64,000 nt of DNA from Alteromonadaceae bacterium XY-R5. Its GTDB lineage: Bacteria > Pseudomonadota > Gammaproteobacteria > Enterobacterales > Alteromonadaceae. The notes below the pieces were generated by a model. The model was given only the letters and a program-made list of their open reading frames with translations. It had not been told where the DNA came from and searched no databases. Position numbers and translations under genes: made by a program. Below, in pieces: positions 9,194 to 17,795 of this stretch. The stretch covers positions 558,001-622,000 of the forward strand of contig LXWE01000001.1 in NCBI GenBank assembly GCA_001660395.1, in the 5' to 3' direction. Every line of letters begins with the position of its first letter. Position 1 is the first letter of the stretch.

Positions 9194-10345
9194 ATGGATA
9201 GAACATTATTTAACTTGCATGACCTGGTTCTTTTGCTCCTTGCGTTCGAATGCCTGGCTGTCGCCTTTTACGTTGGTTTCAATCGCCCGGCACGGAGCTT
9301 ACCCACCAGTCTGCTAATCGCTTTTTTTACCGTTCATGCCGGCATTGCCCTGAATGAACTGGTGCTTTGGGGCAGTACTTTCCGGTATTGGGTGCTGGAC
9401 GCCTCCCCCAACTATTTTTTTGTGCTGCATTTTGCCTATTGGCTGGATGGGCCGCTGCTGTTTCTGTTCGCCTGCGCCATTAGCAAGGCGGAGTTTAGAC
9501 TACAGCGTTGGCATGCCTTGTTTGGCCTGCCCGTGGTGGCGTTTTTAGTGTTCATTTATCTGCACTTTTACGCCTTGCCTTACGAACAGCGAGTGACGCT
9601 AATTAAGGATTATTCCTTTGCCGATTTTAGCTATGTATTCATGGATTTAATCGCCAAAGTCGCGCGGGTGATTTTTACCGTGCTAGCAACCTTGTATGTG
9701 CTGAAAAGCCCGGCATCGCTGCAGGAGAAATTTCAGGTACCCGAGTGGCTTGGAAAAGTGCTTATGGTGTTAACGGGGGTATTTATCTGGGACACCATGC
9801 TCAGCCTGATCAAGGTGTACCACTCTCTGTATGTGTTCCCCTTTTATGACATTGTCGAAGGCATAGGCCTGGCATCGTATTACATGCAGTTTGCGCTGTT
9901 TAATACAGTGATATTTTTATCGGTTTCGCACTTTCTGAAAGCCAGTCAGCCGAAGCCGAAACTGGTGGATAAGGAGCCCGTCAGCCTGGAGCTGCTGGAA
10001 AAGCTGGAACGCACCATGGAAGCCGAGCGCCCTTATCTGAACCAAAATTTGTCGTTTGAGCGTCTGGCCGACAAACTCGATATTCCGGTAAAGGAACTGT
10101 CGAATGCCATTAATCGCCATTACGAAGTGAATTTTTATGAATTTATCAACAACTACCGGATCCAGGAGGCCAAAACCCTGCTCGAAGATCCCAGCTGTTT
10201 CGATAAAAGCATTACCGATATTTTTTACGATGCTGGTTTTAACAGTAAGTCTGTTTACAACACCTTGTTTAAAAAGAAATTTAATAAAACACCCAGCCAA
10301 TATCGTAACGAGTACAAACAGAAGTTAATTAAAAAAAGTGCCTAG
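9194..10345 (+). CDS. Membrane-bound AraC-family transcriptional regulator
   Basis: A 383-residue regulator whose N-terminal 245 residues form about seven hydrophobic segments (near 9-27, 37-58, 70-95, 108-127, 150-168, 187-205 and 220-240). The C-terminal 100 residues form an AraC/XylS-type double helix-turn-helix (LSFERLADKLDIPVKELSNAI and the second helix pair around FYDAGFNSKSVYNTLFKKKF). Such proteins probably sense a signal at the inner membrane and bind DNA from there. It is divergent from GH3 and followed directly by two halogenase-like genes, which are its most likely neighbours in control. Confidence 0.88.
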   Translation: MDRTLFNLHDLVLLLLAFECLAVAFYVGFNRPARSLPTSLLIAFFTVHAGIALNELVLWGSTFRYWVLDASPNYFFVLHFAYWLDGPLLFLFACAISKAEFRLQRWHALFGLPVVAFLVFIYLHFYALPYEQRVTLIKDYSFADFSYVFMDLIAKVARVIFTVLATLYVLKSPASLQEKFQVPEWLGKVLMVLTGVFIWDTMLSLIKVYHSLYVFPFYDIVEGIGLASYYMQFALFNTVIFLSVSHFLKASQPKPKLVDKEPVSLELLEKLERTMEAERPYLNQNLSFERLADKLDIPVKELSNAINRHYEVNFYEFINNYRIQEAKTLLEDPSCFDKSITDIFYDAGFNSKSVYNTLFKKKFNKTPSQYRNEYKQKLIKKSA

Positions 10346-10366
10346 CGTTTCCGCGCGCTAGCACTT
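10336..10366. terminator. Hairpin overlapping the araC-type stop codon
   Basis: AAGTGC(C)TAGCG pairs with CGCTAGCACTT, an 11-base stem with one bulged C. The run of A lies on its 5' side, so a classical U-tract exists only for a minus-strand transcript. On the plus strand it could act as an mRNA-stabilising or weak attenuating hairpin before the halogenase genes. Confidence 0.4.
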
Positions 10367-10378
10367 CTGGCGCAGGAA

Positions 10379-11947
10379 ATGGATAGCACAATGTCTTCTC
10401 AACATACTCCCATCCGTCGTATCGTCATTTTAGGTGGCGGTGCTGCGGGGTGGCTCGCCGCATCAATTCTGGCGGCTTCTCGCCCTAATGGCGCCTTAGA
10501 CATTGTTGTCGTTGAATCCCCTGATGTACCAATTCTCGGCGTGGGTGAAGGCACCTGGCCCACTATGCGTGGCACATTGCAAAAAATCGGCATCGATGAG
10601 CAAACCTTTTTACGTGCCTGCGATGCCTCGTTCAAGCAAGGCACCTGTTTTCATCAGTGGCTGAATGACGATGAAGACCATCGATACTACCACCCCTTTA
10701 GTCTGCCGTTTGACTACCCAAATCCGCAGCTGGGGCAATGGTGGCAACATCATCATTCTCACCAGAGCTTTGCTCATACCGTCTGTTCACAGGCGACCTT
10801 GTGTGACTACCATTTAGCGCCAAAACAACTGCAAACCCCGCCCTATGCCGGGGTGGTGAATTACGGCTATCACCTGGATGCAAATAAGTTCGCCCAGCTG
10901 TTAAAGCAACATGCCACCGAACACCTTGGGGTCACCCATGTTATCGACCACATCGACGCTGTGATTGGCGACACCGATGCGCCCATTCTCGGTTTACAGG
11001 GCCGAACATCAGGCCTTATCAAGGGTGACTTTTTTGTGGATTGTTCAGGCTTCGCTGCCCGTTTAATCGGTCAGCATTATCAGCAGCCACTGACATCCTG
11101 CCAGCACATACTGGCCAACGATAGCGCTGTAGCGATTCAAGCCCACTATGAAGATCCAACGGCGGACATTGCATCTGTGACCCATTCCACCACCCAGCCC
11201 CACGGCTGGATTTGGGATATCGCCCTGCCCAGTCGCAAAGGCGTGGGTTATGTGTATAGCTCGGCCCATTGCAGCGATGATGAGGCAAAGGCAACGCTGG
11301 CAAACTATCTGAAAAGTGCAGCTAACATCCAACGCAATATCGATATCCAAGATGCCAAACAGCTGCGTTTCTCGCCCGGTTATCGCCAAACCCAATGGCA
11401 AAAAAATTGTGTTGCTATTGGCACCTCAGCTGGCTTTTTAGAGCCGCTGGAAGCGTCGGCATTGGTGATGATAGAAATGGCGGCCAGTCATTTGGCGGAG
11501 CAACTTCCAAGTTACACTCAGCAACTGAGCGCTGCCGCCCAAGGCTTCAATCAGGTATTTTCCCAACGCTGGCAACGCATCGTCGATTTTTTGAAGCTGC
11601 ATTATGTGCTCAGTCAGCGCCAGCAAACGGCATACTGGCAACAAATGAGCGATATCAACAGCGCCTCAGAACAACTAAAAAACTGGCTAACACTGTGGCA
11701 AACGCGCGGTCCACTGGCCTCTGACTTCAGTTTGCGCGAAGAGATTTTTCCGGCGGCCAGCTTTCTGTATGTGCTGTACGGCATGCACCAGTGCCCACAA
11801 CTGAGTGTGCAAATGCAGGAAGAAAATGCGCTGCAACGGGCGTTTCAACAGTCGGTGCAAAGCACGCGTCAACAGCTTGCTGGCCTGCCCACTAATCGCC
11901 AGCTACTCACGCAACTTCATCAAATTCAGTTAGGAAAAGCAGGTTAA
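10379..11947 (+). CDS. Tryptophan halogenase family flavoprotein (divergent paralogue)
   Basis: A flavin-dependent halogenase-like protein of up to 522 residues. It has the FAD motif GGGAAGW (about residue 20), GVGEGTWPT, an FKQG segment carrying the catalytic-type lysine, and the FLEPLEAS segment with its conserved glutamate. The W-x-W-x-IP signature is altered to WIWDIAL, losing the proline, so it departs from the classical halogenases. ATG at 10379 lies only two bases after AGGA, while ATG at 10391 is better spaced, so the protein may begin at MSSQ. It probably forms an operon with the next halogenase. Confidence 0.85.
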   Translation: MDSTMSSQHTPIRRIVILGGGAAGWLAASILAASRPNGALDIVVVESPDVPILGVGEGTWPTMRGTLQKIGIDEQTFLRACDASFKQGTCFHQWLNDDEDHRYYHPFSLPFDYPNPQLGQWWQHHHSHQSFAHTVCSQATLCDYHLAPKQLQTPPYAGVVNYGYHLDANKFAQLLKQHATEHLGVTHVIDHIDAVIGDTDAPILGLQGRTSGLIKGDFFVDCSGFAARLIGQHYQQPLTSCQHILANDSAVAIQAHYEDPTADIASVTHSTTQPHGWIWDIALPSRKGVGYVYSSAHCSDDEAKATLANYLKSAANIQRNIDIQDAKQLRFSPGYRQTQWQKNCVAIGTSAGFLEPLEASALVMIEMAASHLAEQLPSYTQQLSAAAQGFNQVFSQRWQRIVDFLKLHYVLSQRQQTAYWQQMSDINSASEQLKNWLTLWQTRGPLASDFSLREEIFPAASFLYVLYGMHQCPQLSVQMQEENALQRAFQQSVQSTRQQLAGLPTNRQLLTQLHQIQLGKAG

Positions 11948-11992
11948 GTCCTGCTCTGTACCTTCATCGCGTCACTGAATAAGGAATCATGT

Positions 11993-13465
11993 ATGCAACA
12001 TAACAAACAACGGGTGGTGATTGCCGGTGGTGGTACCGCAGGATGGATGGCAGCTGCGGCCTTTACCCGCCTGTTGCAAGATCGTGTGGATGTTACCCTG
12101 ATTGAAAGCAGCGATATCGGCACTGTGGGCGTTGGCGAAGCCACCATTCCGACGCTGGTGTACTTTCATAAACTGCTGAATATCAACGAACAGGAATTTA
12201 TGGCGGCAACCCACGCCACTTTTAAATTGGGCATTCAATTTGAAGGCTGGCGCAAGCCCGAACATAGCTACTTGCATGCCTTTGGCAATACGGGAAAACC
12301 GAGCTGGGCCTGTGGATTTCAGCATTTCTGGCGACGCGGCCAATCACTGGGTATCGCCAGCGATTTTGGCGATTACTGCCTGGAAGGCGTTGCCGCCAAA
12401 GCAGGTAAGTTCGCCCATTTGCCGCACAATGGCCTTAACTATGCGTTTCACCTGGATGCCTCGCGCTATGCGGGCTTCCTACGCAAGCTGGCCGAACAGG
12501 CTGGGCTTACCCGCATCGATGCCAAAATCGACAAGGTCAACCTGCGCCCTGATGACGGCTTTATTGATAGCCTGACGCTGGATGATGGTCAGCACATCAG
12601 CGGAGATATCTTTATTGATTGCACCGGGTTTAACGGCTTACTGATCGAACAAGCCCTGCATACCGGCTTTGAAGACTGGAGCCACTGGCTACCCTGTAAC
12701 AGCGCTGTGGCGATGCAATCTGAGATACATCAACGCCCCCAGCCATTCACCCGTAGCGTGGTGCATCAGGCTGGATGGCGCTGGCATATTCCGCTGCAAC
12801 ATCGCATGGGCAATGGCCTGGTGTATTGCCATCGCTATATGAGTGATGATGAGGCCATCAGTCAGTTAAAAGTCAGCGTAGAGGGCGATGCCTTGCATGA
12901 ACCTAAGCTGATCCGCTTTCAAACCGGACGCCGCTTAAAGCAGTGGAATCGCAACTGCATTGCCTTAGGGCTGGCCAGTGGTTTTCTGGAGCCGCTGGAA
13001 TCCACCAGTATTCACCTGATCCAACAGGGCATAGTGCGCCTGCTACGAATGTTTCCTCAGGCTCAAATCGAACCCAGCGTGGCAGATGAATACAACCGCC
13101 AGAGCCTGAACGAAATCGAACATATTCGTGACTTTATTATTCTGCATTATTACGTCACTCAGCGCAGTGATTCGCCGTTTTGGCAACATTGCCAGAGCAT
13201 GGAAGTACCGGCCTCGCTTTCCCATCGTATCGAGTTGTTTAAGCAAACCGGTCAGGTGTTTAAACAAGGTAATGAGCTGTTTGATGATTCATGGCAGCAG
13301 GTGATGATCGGTCAGGGGCTCATGCCCAAGGGTTACCATCCCTTTGCCGATACGCTGTCAGCCGATGAACTGCAGGATTTTTTGGAGCACGTAAAACACG
13401 ATATTCAACGTAAGCTGGCACCACTGCCCAGCCATGAGCAGTATCTGAAAAGCTATTGTCAGTAA
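11993..13465 (+). CDS. Tryptophan halogenase family flavoprotein
   Basis: A complete 490-residue member with all classical landmarks: GGGTAGW near the N-terminus, GVGEATIPT, ATFKLGIQF with the catalytic-type lysine, W-x-W-x-IP (GWRWHIPL, about residue 265) and FLEPLESTSIHL with the conserved glutamate. AAGGA precedes the ATG at proper spacing. It lies 45 bases after the divergent paralogue and resembles the partial copy at the start of the window. These enzymes need reduced FAD from a separate flavin reductase, which is not visible here. The substrate is unknown. Confidence 0.88.
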   Translation: MQHNKQRVVIAGGGTAGWMAAAAFTRLLQDRVDVTLIESSDIGTVGVGEATIPTLVYFHKLLNINEQEFMAATHATFKLGIQFEGWRKPEHSYLHAFGNTGKPSWACGFQHFWRRGQSLGIASDFGDYCLEGVAAKAGKFAHLPHNGLNYAFHLDASRYAGFLRKLAEQAGLTRIDAKIDKVNLRPDDGFIDSLTLDDGQHISGDIFIDCTGFNGLLIEQALHTGFEDWSHWLPCNSAVAMQSEIHQRPQPFTRSVVHQAGWRWHIPLQHRMGNGLVYCHRYMSDDEAISQLKVSVEGDALHEPKLIRFQTGRRLKQWNRNCIALGLASGFLEPLESTSIHLIQQGIVRLLRMFPQAQIEPSVADEYNRQSLNEIEHIRDFIILHYYVTQRSDSPFWQHCQSMEVPASLSHRIELFKQTGQVFKQGNELFDDSWQQVMIGQGLMPKGYHPFADTLSADELQDFLEHVKHDIQRKLAPLPSHEQYLKSYCQ

Positions 13466-13565
13466 CGGTTGTTGTGTTTGCTTTACAGCCAAATGCGCAA
13501 AAATACGCCAACCTGATTGACCGAATTGGCGCAACACCTTAAAGTTGCCGCCGTCGAAAAAGGTG

Positions 13566-13588
13566 GACCGGTTTGGTGAGCCCCGGTC
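13566..13588. other. GACCGG...CCGGTC hairpin in the halogenase-monooxygenase gap
   Basis: A 6-base GC stem with an 11-base loop, followed about 15 bases later by a short T-rich run. It could be a weak terminator after the halogenase pair. The rest of the 282-base gap shows no gene. Confidence 0.3.
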
Positions 13589-13747
13589 AGCTAGCAATAG
13601 TGTTATTTTTCCAGCCTCTTTATAGGCCGCGGACCACGACTCTGGTAAATGTGTGTGCATTTACGAGGGTTGCGTGTATTCCGTTTGGCCCACAGCCCTT
13701 TGCAAACGCCGCACATTTCTCAATTCAGTCTATTTTGGGAAATGTTT

Positions 13748-15301
13748 ATGTTATCTACTCAAGTATTAATCGTTGGTGGCAGTCTGGTAGGCTTGTCGGC
13801 TTCTGTGTTTTTGTCTGCGCGCAATATCAGCAATATGGTGGTGGAAAAACACCACCAAAGCGCCTTACATCCGCGCGCCATCGGCTACACCGAACACACC
13901 ATGGAATTCTATCGTGCCGTTGGTATTGAAGATCAGATACCCCAAGCCCCAGCCGACACCATTTTAAAGCGGGTGCAGGCCACCAGCCTGTTTGGCGAAT
14001 GGAGCAATGAAACCCAGTGGACGCCCAATGCCAGTCGCGCTGAATCACCGTTATCGCCCTGTCTGCTCGCCGCAATCCCACAGGATAAGTTGGAGCCTAT
14101 TTTGCGCAAACGGGCCCTTGAACTCGGCAGCGAGTTAAAGCTTGGGGTGGAGTTAGTCAGCTTTGAGCAAACGCCTAACGAGGTGATTGCCACCCTGCGC
14201 CATCGGGATAGCGGCGAAAATGAACAGGTGCGTTGTCAGTATCTGCTCGCGGCCGATGGCGCCAAAAGCCCCATCCGTGAGCAGCTTGGTATTAGCCGTT
14301 GTGGTGTCGGCGAACTGGAAACCATTCATAGTGTGCTGTTTCACTGCCCACAGGCGGATGAAATACTTAGCAGCGGCGTGCATCAATTTGCCATCAGCAA
14401 CGATAAGGTACGCGGTTTTCTCACCACCTATCAGGACGGCCGCTGGGTGCTGATGTTTCAGGATGGTATCGAGCGCGATCAGCAAGCTTTGCTGGAGGCC
14501 ATCGATGCAGCCTTAGGCAAAAAACTGGACGTGGAAATCATCACCACAGGTCAGTGGCAGCTGGGCGCTAACATTGCTGATAGCTATGCACAGGGGCGGG
14601 TATTTTTAATCGGTGATGCGGCCCATCAACTGCCGCCGACCCGCGGTGGCTACGGTGCTAATACCGGCATTGACGATGCTTATAATCTGGCCTGGAAGCT
14701 GGCATTGGTGTTAAGCGGCAAATCCTCCCCGGCGTTGCTGGAGACTTACTCTCAGGAGCGTCAGCCAATTGGCGTGCTGCGCCACGATCAAACCTTTGCC
14801 CGCCCGGATTACGCCCACTATGTACCGGAGGGCAGCTATCCGCTTGTGTATGCCGATGATGCCATGGAGCTTGGTCAGGTTCTGCACTCGCCCTCAATAG
14901 TGGCCGATTTAACTGGCCTTGCCCCTGCTCTGCGCCCCCATGAGCACAAAGGTCAGCCGGGTATTCGTGCGCCCCACGTCTGGGTGGAGTATCAGGGCGA
15001 GTATTGCTCGACTATCGATTTGTTTACTCAGCACTATGTGCTTATCACCCAATCCCGCGATTGGTATCAGGCAGCCCAGGCCAGCATACAAGCGTTAGAC
15101 TTGCCCGTAACGCTGCTATTGGCGGAAGAAGAGGTGCTTTTCCCAAATCACAGTCCGTTCCCGCAAAGCTTTGGCGTTTGCGAACAAGGCGCGGTATTAG
15201 TACGCCCGGATGGCGTAGTGGCATGGCGCAGTGAAGATTTGGCGGATAATCCGCAACAGGTGATTACAGCGGTGCTGCGTCAAAGCGCGTATTTGCTGTA
15301 A
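13748..15301 (+). CDS. FAD-dependent aromatic monooxygenase
   Basis: A 517-residue class A flavoprotein hydroxylase of the p-hydroxybenzoate/phenol hydroxylase superfamily, adding one oxygen atom to an aromatic or polyketide substrate using NAD(P)H. It has the N-terminal dinucleotide fold (VLIVGGSLVGLSASVFL), the second FAD motif GDAAHQLPPTRGGYGANTGIDDA around residue 290, and a thioredoxin-like C-domain of the PgaE/RdmE kind. ATG at 13748 is chosen because GGGA sits seven bases upstream; the frame stays open to 13649, but that extension is not protein-like. The substrate is unknown. Confidence 0.85.
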   Translation: MLSTQVLIVGGSLVGLSASVFLSARNISNMVVEKHHQSALHPRAIGYTEHTMEFYRAVGIEDQIPQAPADTILKRVQATSLFGEWSNETQWTPNASRAESPLSPCLLAAIPQDKLEPILRKRALELGSELKLGVELVSFEQTPNEVIATLRHRDSGENEQVRCQYLLAADGAKSPIREQLGISRCGVGELETIHSVLFHCPQADEILSSGVHQFAISNDKVRGFLTTYQDGRWVLMFQDGIERDQQALLEAIDAALGKKLDVEIITTGQWQLGANIADSYAQGRVFLIGDAAHQLPPTRGGYGANTGIDDAYNLAWKLALVLSGKSSPALLETYSQERQPIGVLRHDQTFARPDYAHYVPEGSYPLVYADDAMELGQVLHSPSIVADLTGLAPALRPHEHKGQPGIRAPHVWVEYQGEYCSTIDLFTQHYVLITQSRDWYQAAQASIQALDLPVTLLLAEEEVLFPNHSPFPQSFGVCEQGAVLVRPDGVVAWRSEDLADNPQQVITAVLRQSAYLL

Positions 15302-15324
15302 GGCTTATATCTTAAGAAAAACAC

Positions 15325-15347
15325 ACGGCTGGCTTTAGGCCAGCCGT
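15325..15347. terminator. Bidirectional hairpin between convergent genes
   Basis: ACGGCTGGC pairs perfectly with GCCAGCCGT around a five-base loop, between the monooxygenase and thioesterase stops. The T-tract is poor on the plus strand and AAAA-flanked on the other side. Confidence 0.65.
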
Positions 15348-15364
15348 CTAGTTACAAACAGCAA

Positions 15365-15799
15365 TTACGGACGTTTGATAAAACAGGTTGCTGTGCCACT
15401 GGCTAATAATTTCCCGTCTAACGTACGGATAGTGCCTTCTGAGATCCCCAGCGAGCGCGACACATGGGTCACTTTGGCCTCGGCAATTAGCGGCGTATTG
15501 ATGGGTACAGGGCGCATCATTTTTACGGCTAAATCGACTGTGCCATAACTTACCCCAGCTTCCAGCATGCTGTGCACCGCGCAACCAGTGACGGAATCTA
15601 ACACGGTAGCAGCAAAACCACCGTGCACACCGCCCATGGGATTGCAGTGTTTTTCTGTCGCCTGACAACCCAGAGTCACCGCACCTTGGGTTGCGGTCAG
15701 GTCGAACATGCCCATAGTGTCGAAAATGCTGGGTGGTGCGATGTCACCGCCAATAATGGCTTGCAGGTGTTCTAACCCGGTTAATTCAGCAATGCTCAT
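15365..15799 (-). CDS. PaaI-family hotdog thioesterase
   Basis: A 144-residue single hotdog-fold protein, expected to hydrolyse acyl- or aryl-CoA thioesters as a tetramer in the cytoplasm. The motif GGVHGGFAATVLDSVTGCA (about residue 56) contains the catalytic-type aspartate and glycine-rich helix start. It is the last gene of a minus-strand operon with a membrane protein and an alpha/beta hydrolase (gap 33 bases). The operon faces a divergent TetR gene. The acyl substrate cannot be read from the sequence. Confidence 0.85.
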   Translation of the reverse strand: MSIAELTGLEHLQAIIGGDIAPPSIFDTMGMFDLTATQGAVTLGCQATEKHCNPMGGVHGGFAATVLDSVTGCAVHSMLEAGVSYGTVDLAVKMMRPVPINTPLIAEAKVTHVSRSLGISEGTIRTLDGKLLASGTATCFIKRP

Positions 15800-15832
15800 A
15801 AAGCCTCCAAAAGGAAAAAATCGAAACCTGCG

Positions 15833-16249
15833 TTAAGTACGAGGTTTCATCAAGGGAAAACAGGCCATCAGCACCACGCCGATTAACCCCAACGCCAATA
15901 CCGCTTCGATAAGGATAAACAGGTGAATTTTGGCGGAAATATGGGCCATAGGTGCGTAGTTGTAATGCCCAAGGCTGAGCATATTGCACAGGCCATACAG
16001 CACCAGCACGCCTGCGCCTAAGTGCAGGTGCCCTTGCTTCATCCACTTGTAACCCAGTGGCGCTAACGGCGTCATCACCAACCAAAACACATCCACCATA
16101 CCCGGATTAATCCACACTGGTTCGGGATAGTCTGCAAAGAAAATTACGTTGTCGACGTAATGCAAAATGCTGCTAACCAAGGTGGCGATGGTCAGCCACT
16201 TCACTGCGTTTAACCAACCAGGGTTGGCGACCAACAAAGACGGTTGCAT
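15833..16249 (-). CDS. Small integral membrane protein, unknown function
   Basis: A 138-residue protein with four hydrophobic segments (about 15-35, 50-68, 75-95 and 108-130) and charged or polar linkers. I do not recognise a named family. Its ATG overlaps the stop of the alpha/beta hydrolase by one base (TGATG), so the two are translationally coupled. It lies inside the TetR-linked operon and may carry out a membrane-associated step or protect against a lipophilic substrate of the hydrolase; that is inference. Confidence 0.75.
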   Translation of the reverse strand: MQPSLLVANPGWLNAVKWLTIATLVSSILHYVDNVIFFADYPEPVWINPGMVDVFWLVMTPLAPLGYKWMKQGHLHLGAGVLVLYGLCNMLSLGHYNYAPMAHISAKIHLFILIEAVLALGLIGVVLMACFPLMKPRT

Positions 16250-17133
16250 CAGGCGGCCTGCTCTTGTTCAATCAGGCCACTAAACCAGTCAAGACTCGCC
16301 TGCCACAGAGGCGTCGCGTTTTTGCGGAAGTAGCCCATATGGCCAATACTGCCGCCCAGTGCCTGCGGCGATAAATCCACTTTTGTCAGCGGTGCCTGGC
16401 TGTAATGTTTGACGAAGGCATCACGCGATGCCGGCATGGCCCAGAGATCATCTAACGCATTGGCGGCCACGATCGGCGTTTGCACCGATTGATACAACTG
16501 TTCAATGCCCGCCATGTCTGGGTCGTCAAAGAAATAATGGGGAAACTTGCACCAGTAACGCCATTGGCTAAAGGCATTTTTGGGTAAATCTTCTCCCATA
16601 CCAAACACCTTCCAGGCACAGTAGCCCTTAAGCCAGGTCAGCGCGGGTAGCACCAAGTTCCACATAGTCAGCACTTTAATCTGTTCGGAAAACGGCATAT
16701 AACCGTGCCAGCCAGCGCCGGTACCAAACACATAAAACCCGGACACCTTGGCGTGATTCGGCAACAAACCAAAGGCATGACCACCATAGGAGTGGCCGAT
16801 AACAAACAAAGGCACACGTTTGCCCTGCACTTCGTCGTCGTTATCCTGGCTCATGTAATCCACCGCGGCAGCCAGATCCTGCTTGCCCCAGTCGAGCAAA
16901 TCCATCTCGAAACCTTTTAACGTGGCAGGCGCAGATTCGCCAATACCGCGGTAATCGAAGGTCAGTACTTCAAACCCCTGTTCACTGGCAAACTGGGCAA
17001 AGCGTCGGTAAAAGCCCTGCGGCACACCCGTGGCGCCAGCAACAATGATGTTGCCCTTACGCAAGCCCTGCGCTGGGTAGATATTGCCCTTAAGCAGATA
17101 ATTATCTGACGTAAGAAAGGATCTGGATTGCAT
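16249..17133 (-). CDS. Alpha/beta hydrolase (serine hydrolase)
   Basis: A 294-residue alpha/beta-fold hydrolase. The nucleophile elbow is GHSYGGHA (about residue 118) and an oxyanion-type segment AGATGVPQGFYRRFA lies near residue 32. A C-terminal histidine in GSIGHMGYF could complete the triad. No signal peptide is visible. ATG at 17133 has GGGG five bases upstream; a GTG two codons earlier is less likely. First gene of the operon hydrolase, membrane protein, thioesterase, divergent from a TetR regulator. Confidence 0.85.
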   Translation of the reverse strand: MQSRSFLTSDNYLLKGNIYPAQGLRKGNIIVAGATGVPQGFYRRFAQFASEQGFEVLTFDYRGIGESAPATLKGFEMDLLDWGKQDLAAAVDYMSQDNDDEVQGKRVPLFVIGHSYGGHAFGLLPNHAKVSGFYVFGTGAGWHGYMPFSEQIKVLTMWNLVLPALTWLKGYCAWKVFGMGEDLPKNAFSQWRYWCKFPHYFFDDPDMAGIEQLYQSVQTPIVAANALDDLWAMPASRDAFVKHYSQAPLTKVDLSPQALGGSIGHMGYFRKNATPLWQASLDWFSGLIEQEQAA

Positions 17134-17180
17134 AAACACCCCAATTATAACAAGTGTCTTAATTTTATTTGAATGCTATC

Positions 17181-17198
17181 TTATTACAGCTGTTATAA
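17181..17198. promoter_or_regulatory. Likely TetR operator
   Basis: An 18-base palindrome TTATTACAGCTGTTATAA with a single mismatched pair, 15 bases before the tetR ATG. A half-site TTATAACA recurs at 17146 near the hydrolase start. The position fits autoregulation plus control of the divergent operon. Confidence 0.6.
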
Positions 17199-17213
17199 CA
17201 ACAAGGTTTACCT

Positions 17214-17795
17214 ATGAGTAAAAGTGCCATTGAAGGTCGCCAGCGCGTGATTGAAGCGGCAGCTGCCATGCTGGCATCCCATGGTTTACGTGGGATCAGC
17301 ATTCGTGAAGTGATTAAATTTGCCAATGCGCCGTTAGGTTCGACCTACCACAACTTTCCCAATGGCAAACAGCAAATTGTGACTGAAGCCGTTCAGTGGG
17401 CCGGCGAACAAGCCTCGGCTCAGCTTCAGGCTTGTCTGGCACAGGATAAAGAAAACGGCATCCAGCTGTTTTTGCAGCAATGGCGTAAACGCCTGACCAA
17501 ATCGGAATTTCGGCATGGCTGCCCCATAGTCGCGGCAGCCATTGAAGCCTCAGAAGAAGAGGACGCAGAGCCGGTTAAACAGGCTGTATCCACTGTATTT
17601 GCACACTGGCAACAGCTGCTTACAACGCACTTAATCAGTTTGGGCCATGCGGCATCTTATGCCCAATCGCTTGCTGTAGCAGTGATTGCCTGTATTGAGG
17701 GCGCAGTGGTGTTGTGTCGCGGCCAGCAAAATATCGCGCCGTTTGATGCCATTATCGAATGTATTCCAGCTATGCTTGCTGCGAAGCAGGCTTAA
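17214..17795 (+). CDS. TetR-family transcriptional regulator (YxaF/LmrA type)
   Basis: A 193-residue repressor. The N-terminal helix-turn-helix spans about residues 9-55 (ISIREVIKFANAPLGSTYHNFPNGKQQ), with the short LGSTYHNFP recognition turn typical of the YxaF/LmrA branch. The rest is a helical ligand-binding domain. It is divergent from the hydrolase-membrane protein-thioesterase operon across 80 bases that hold a palindromic operator. Its stop abuts the stop of the convergent EamA gene. The inducer is probably a small hydrophobic compound handled by the operon. Confidence 0.88.
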   Translation: MSKSAIEGRQRVIEAAAAMLASHGLRGISIREVIKFANAPLGSTYHNFPNGKQQIVTEAVQWAGEQASAQLQACLAQDKENGIQLFLQQWRKRLTKSEFRHGCPIVAAAIEASEEEDAEPVKQAVSTVFAHWQQLLTTHLISLGHAASYAQSLAVAVIACIEGAVVLCRGQQNIAPFDAIIECIPAMLAAKQA

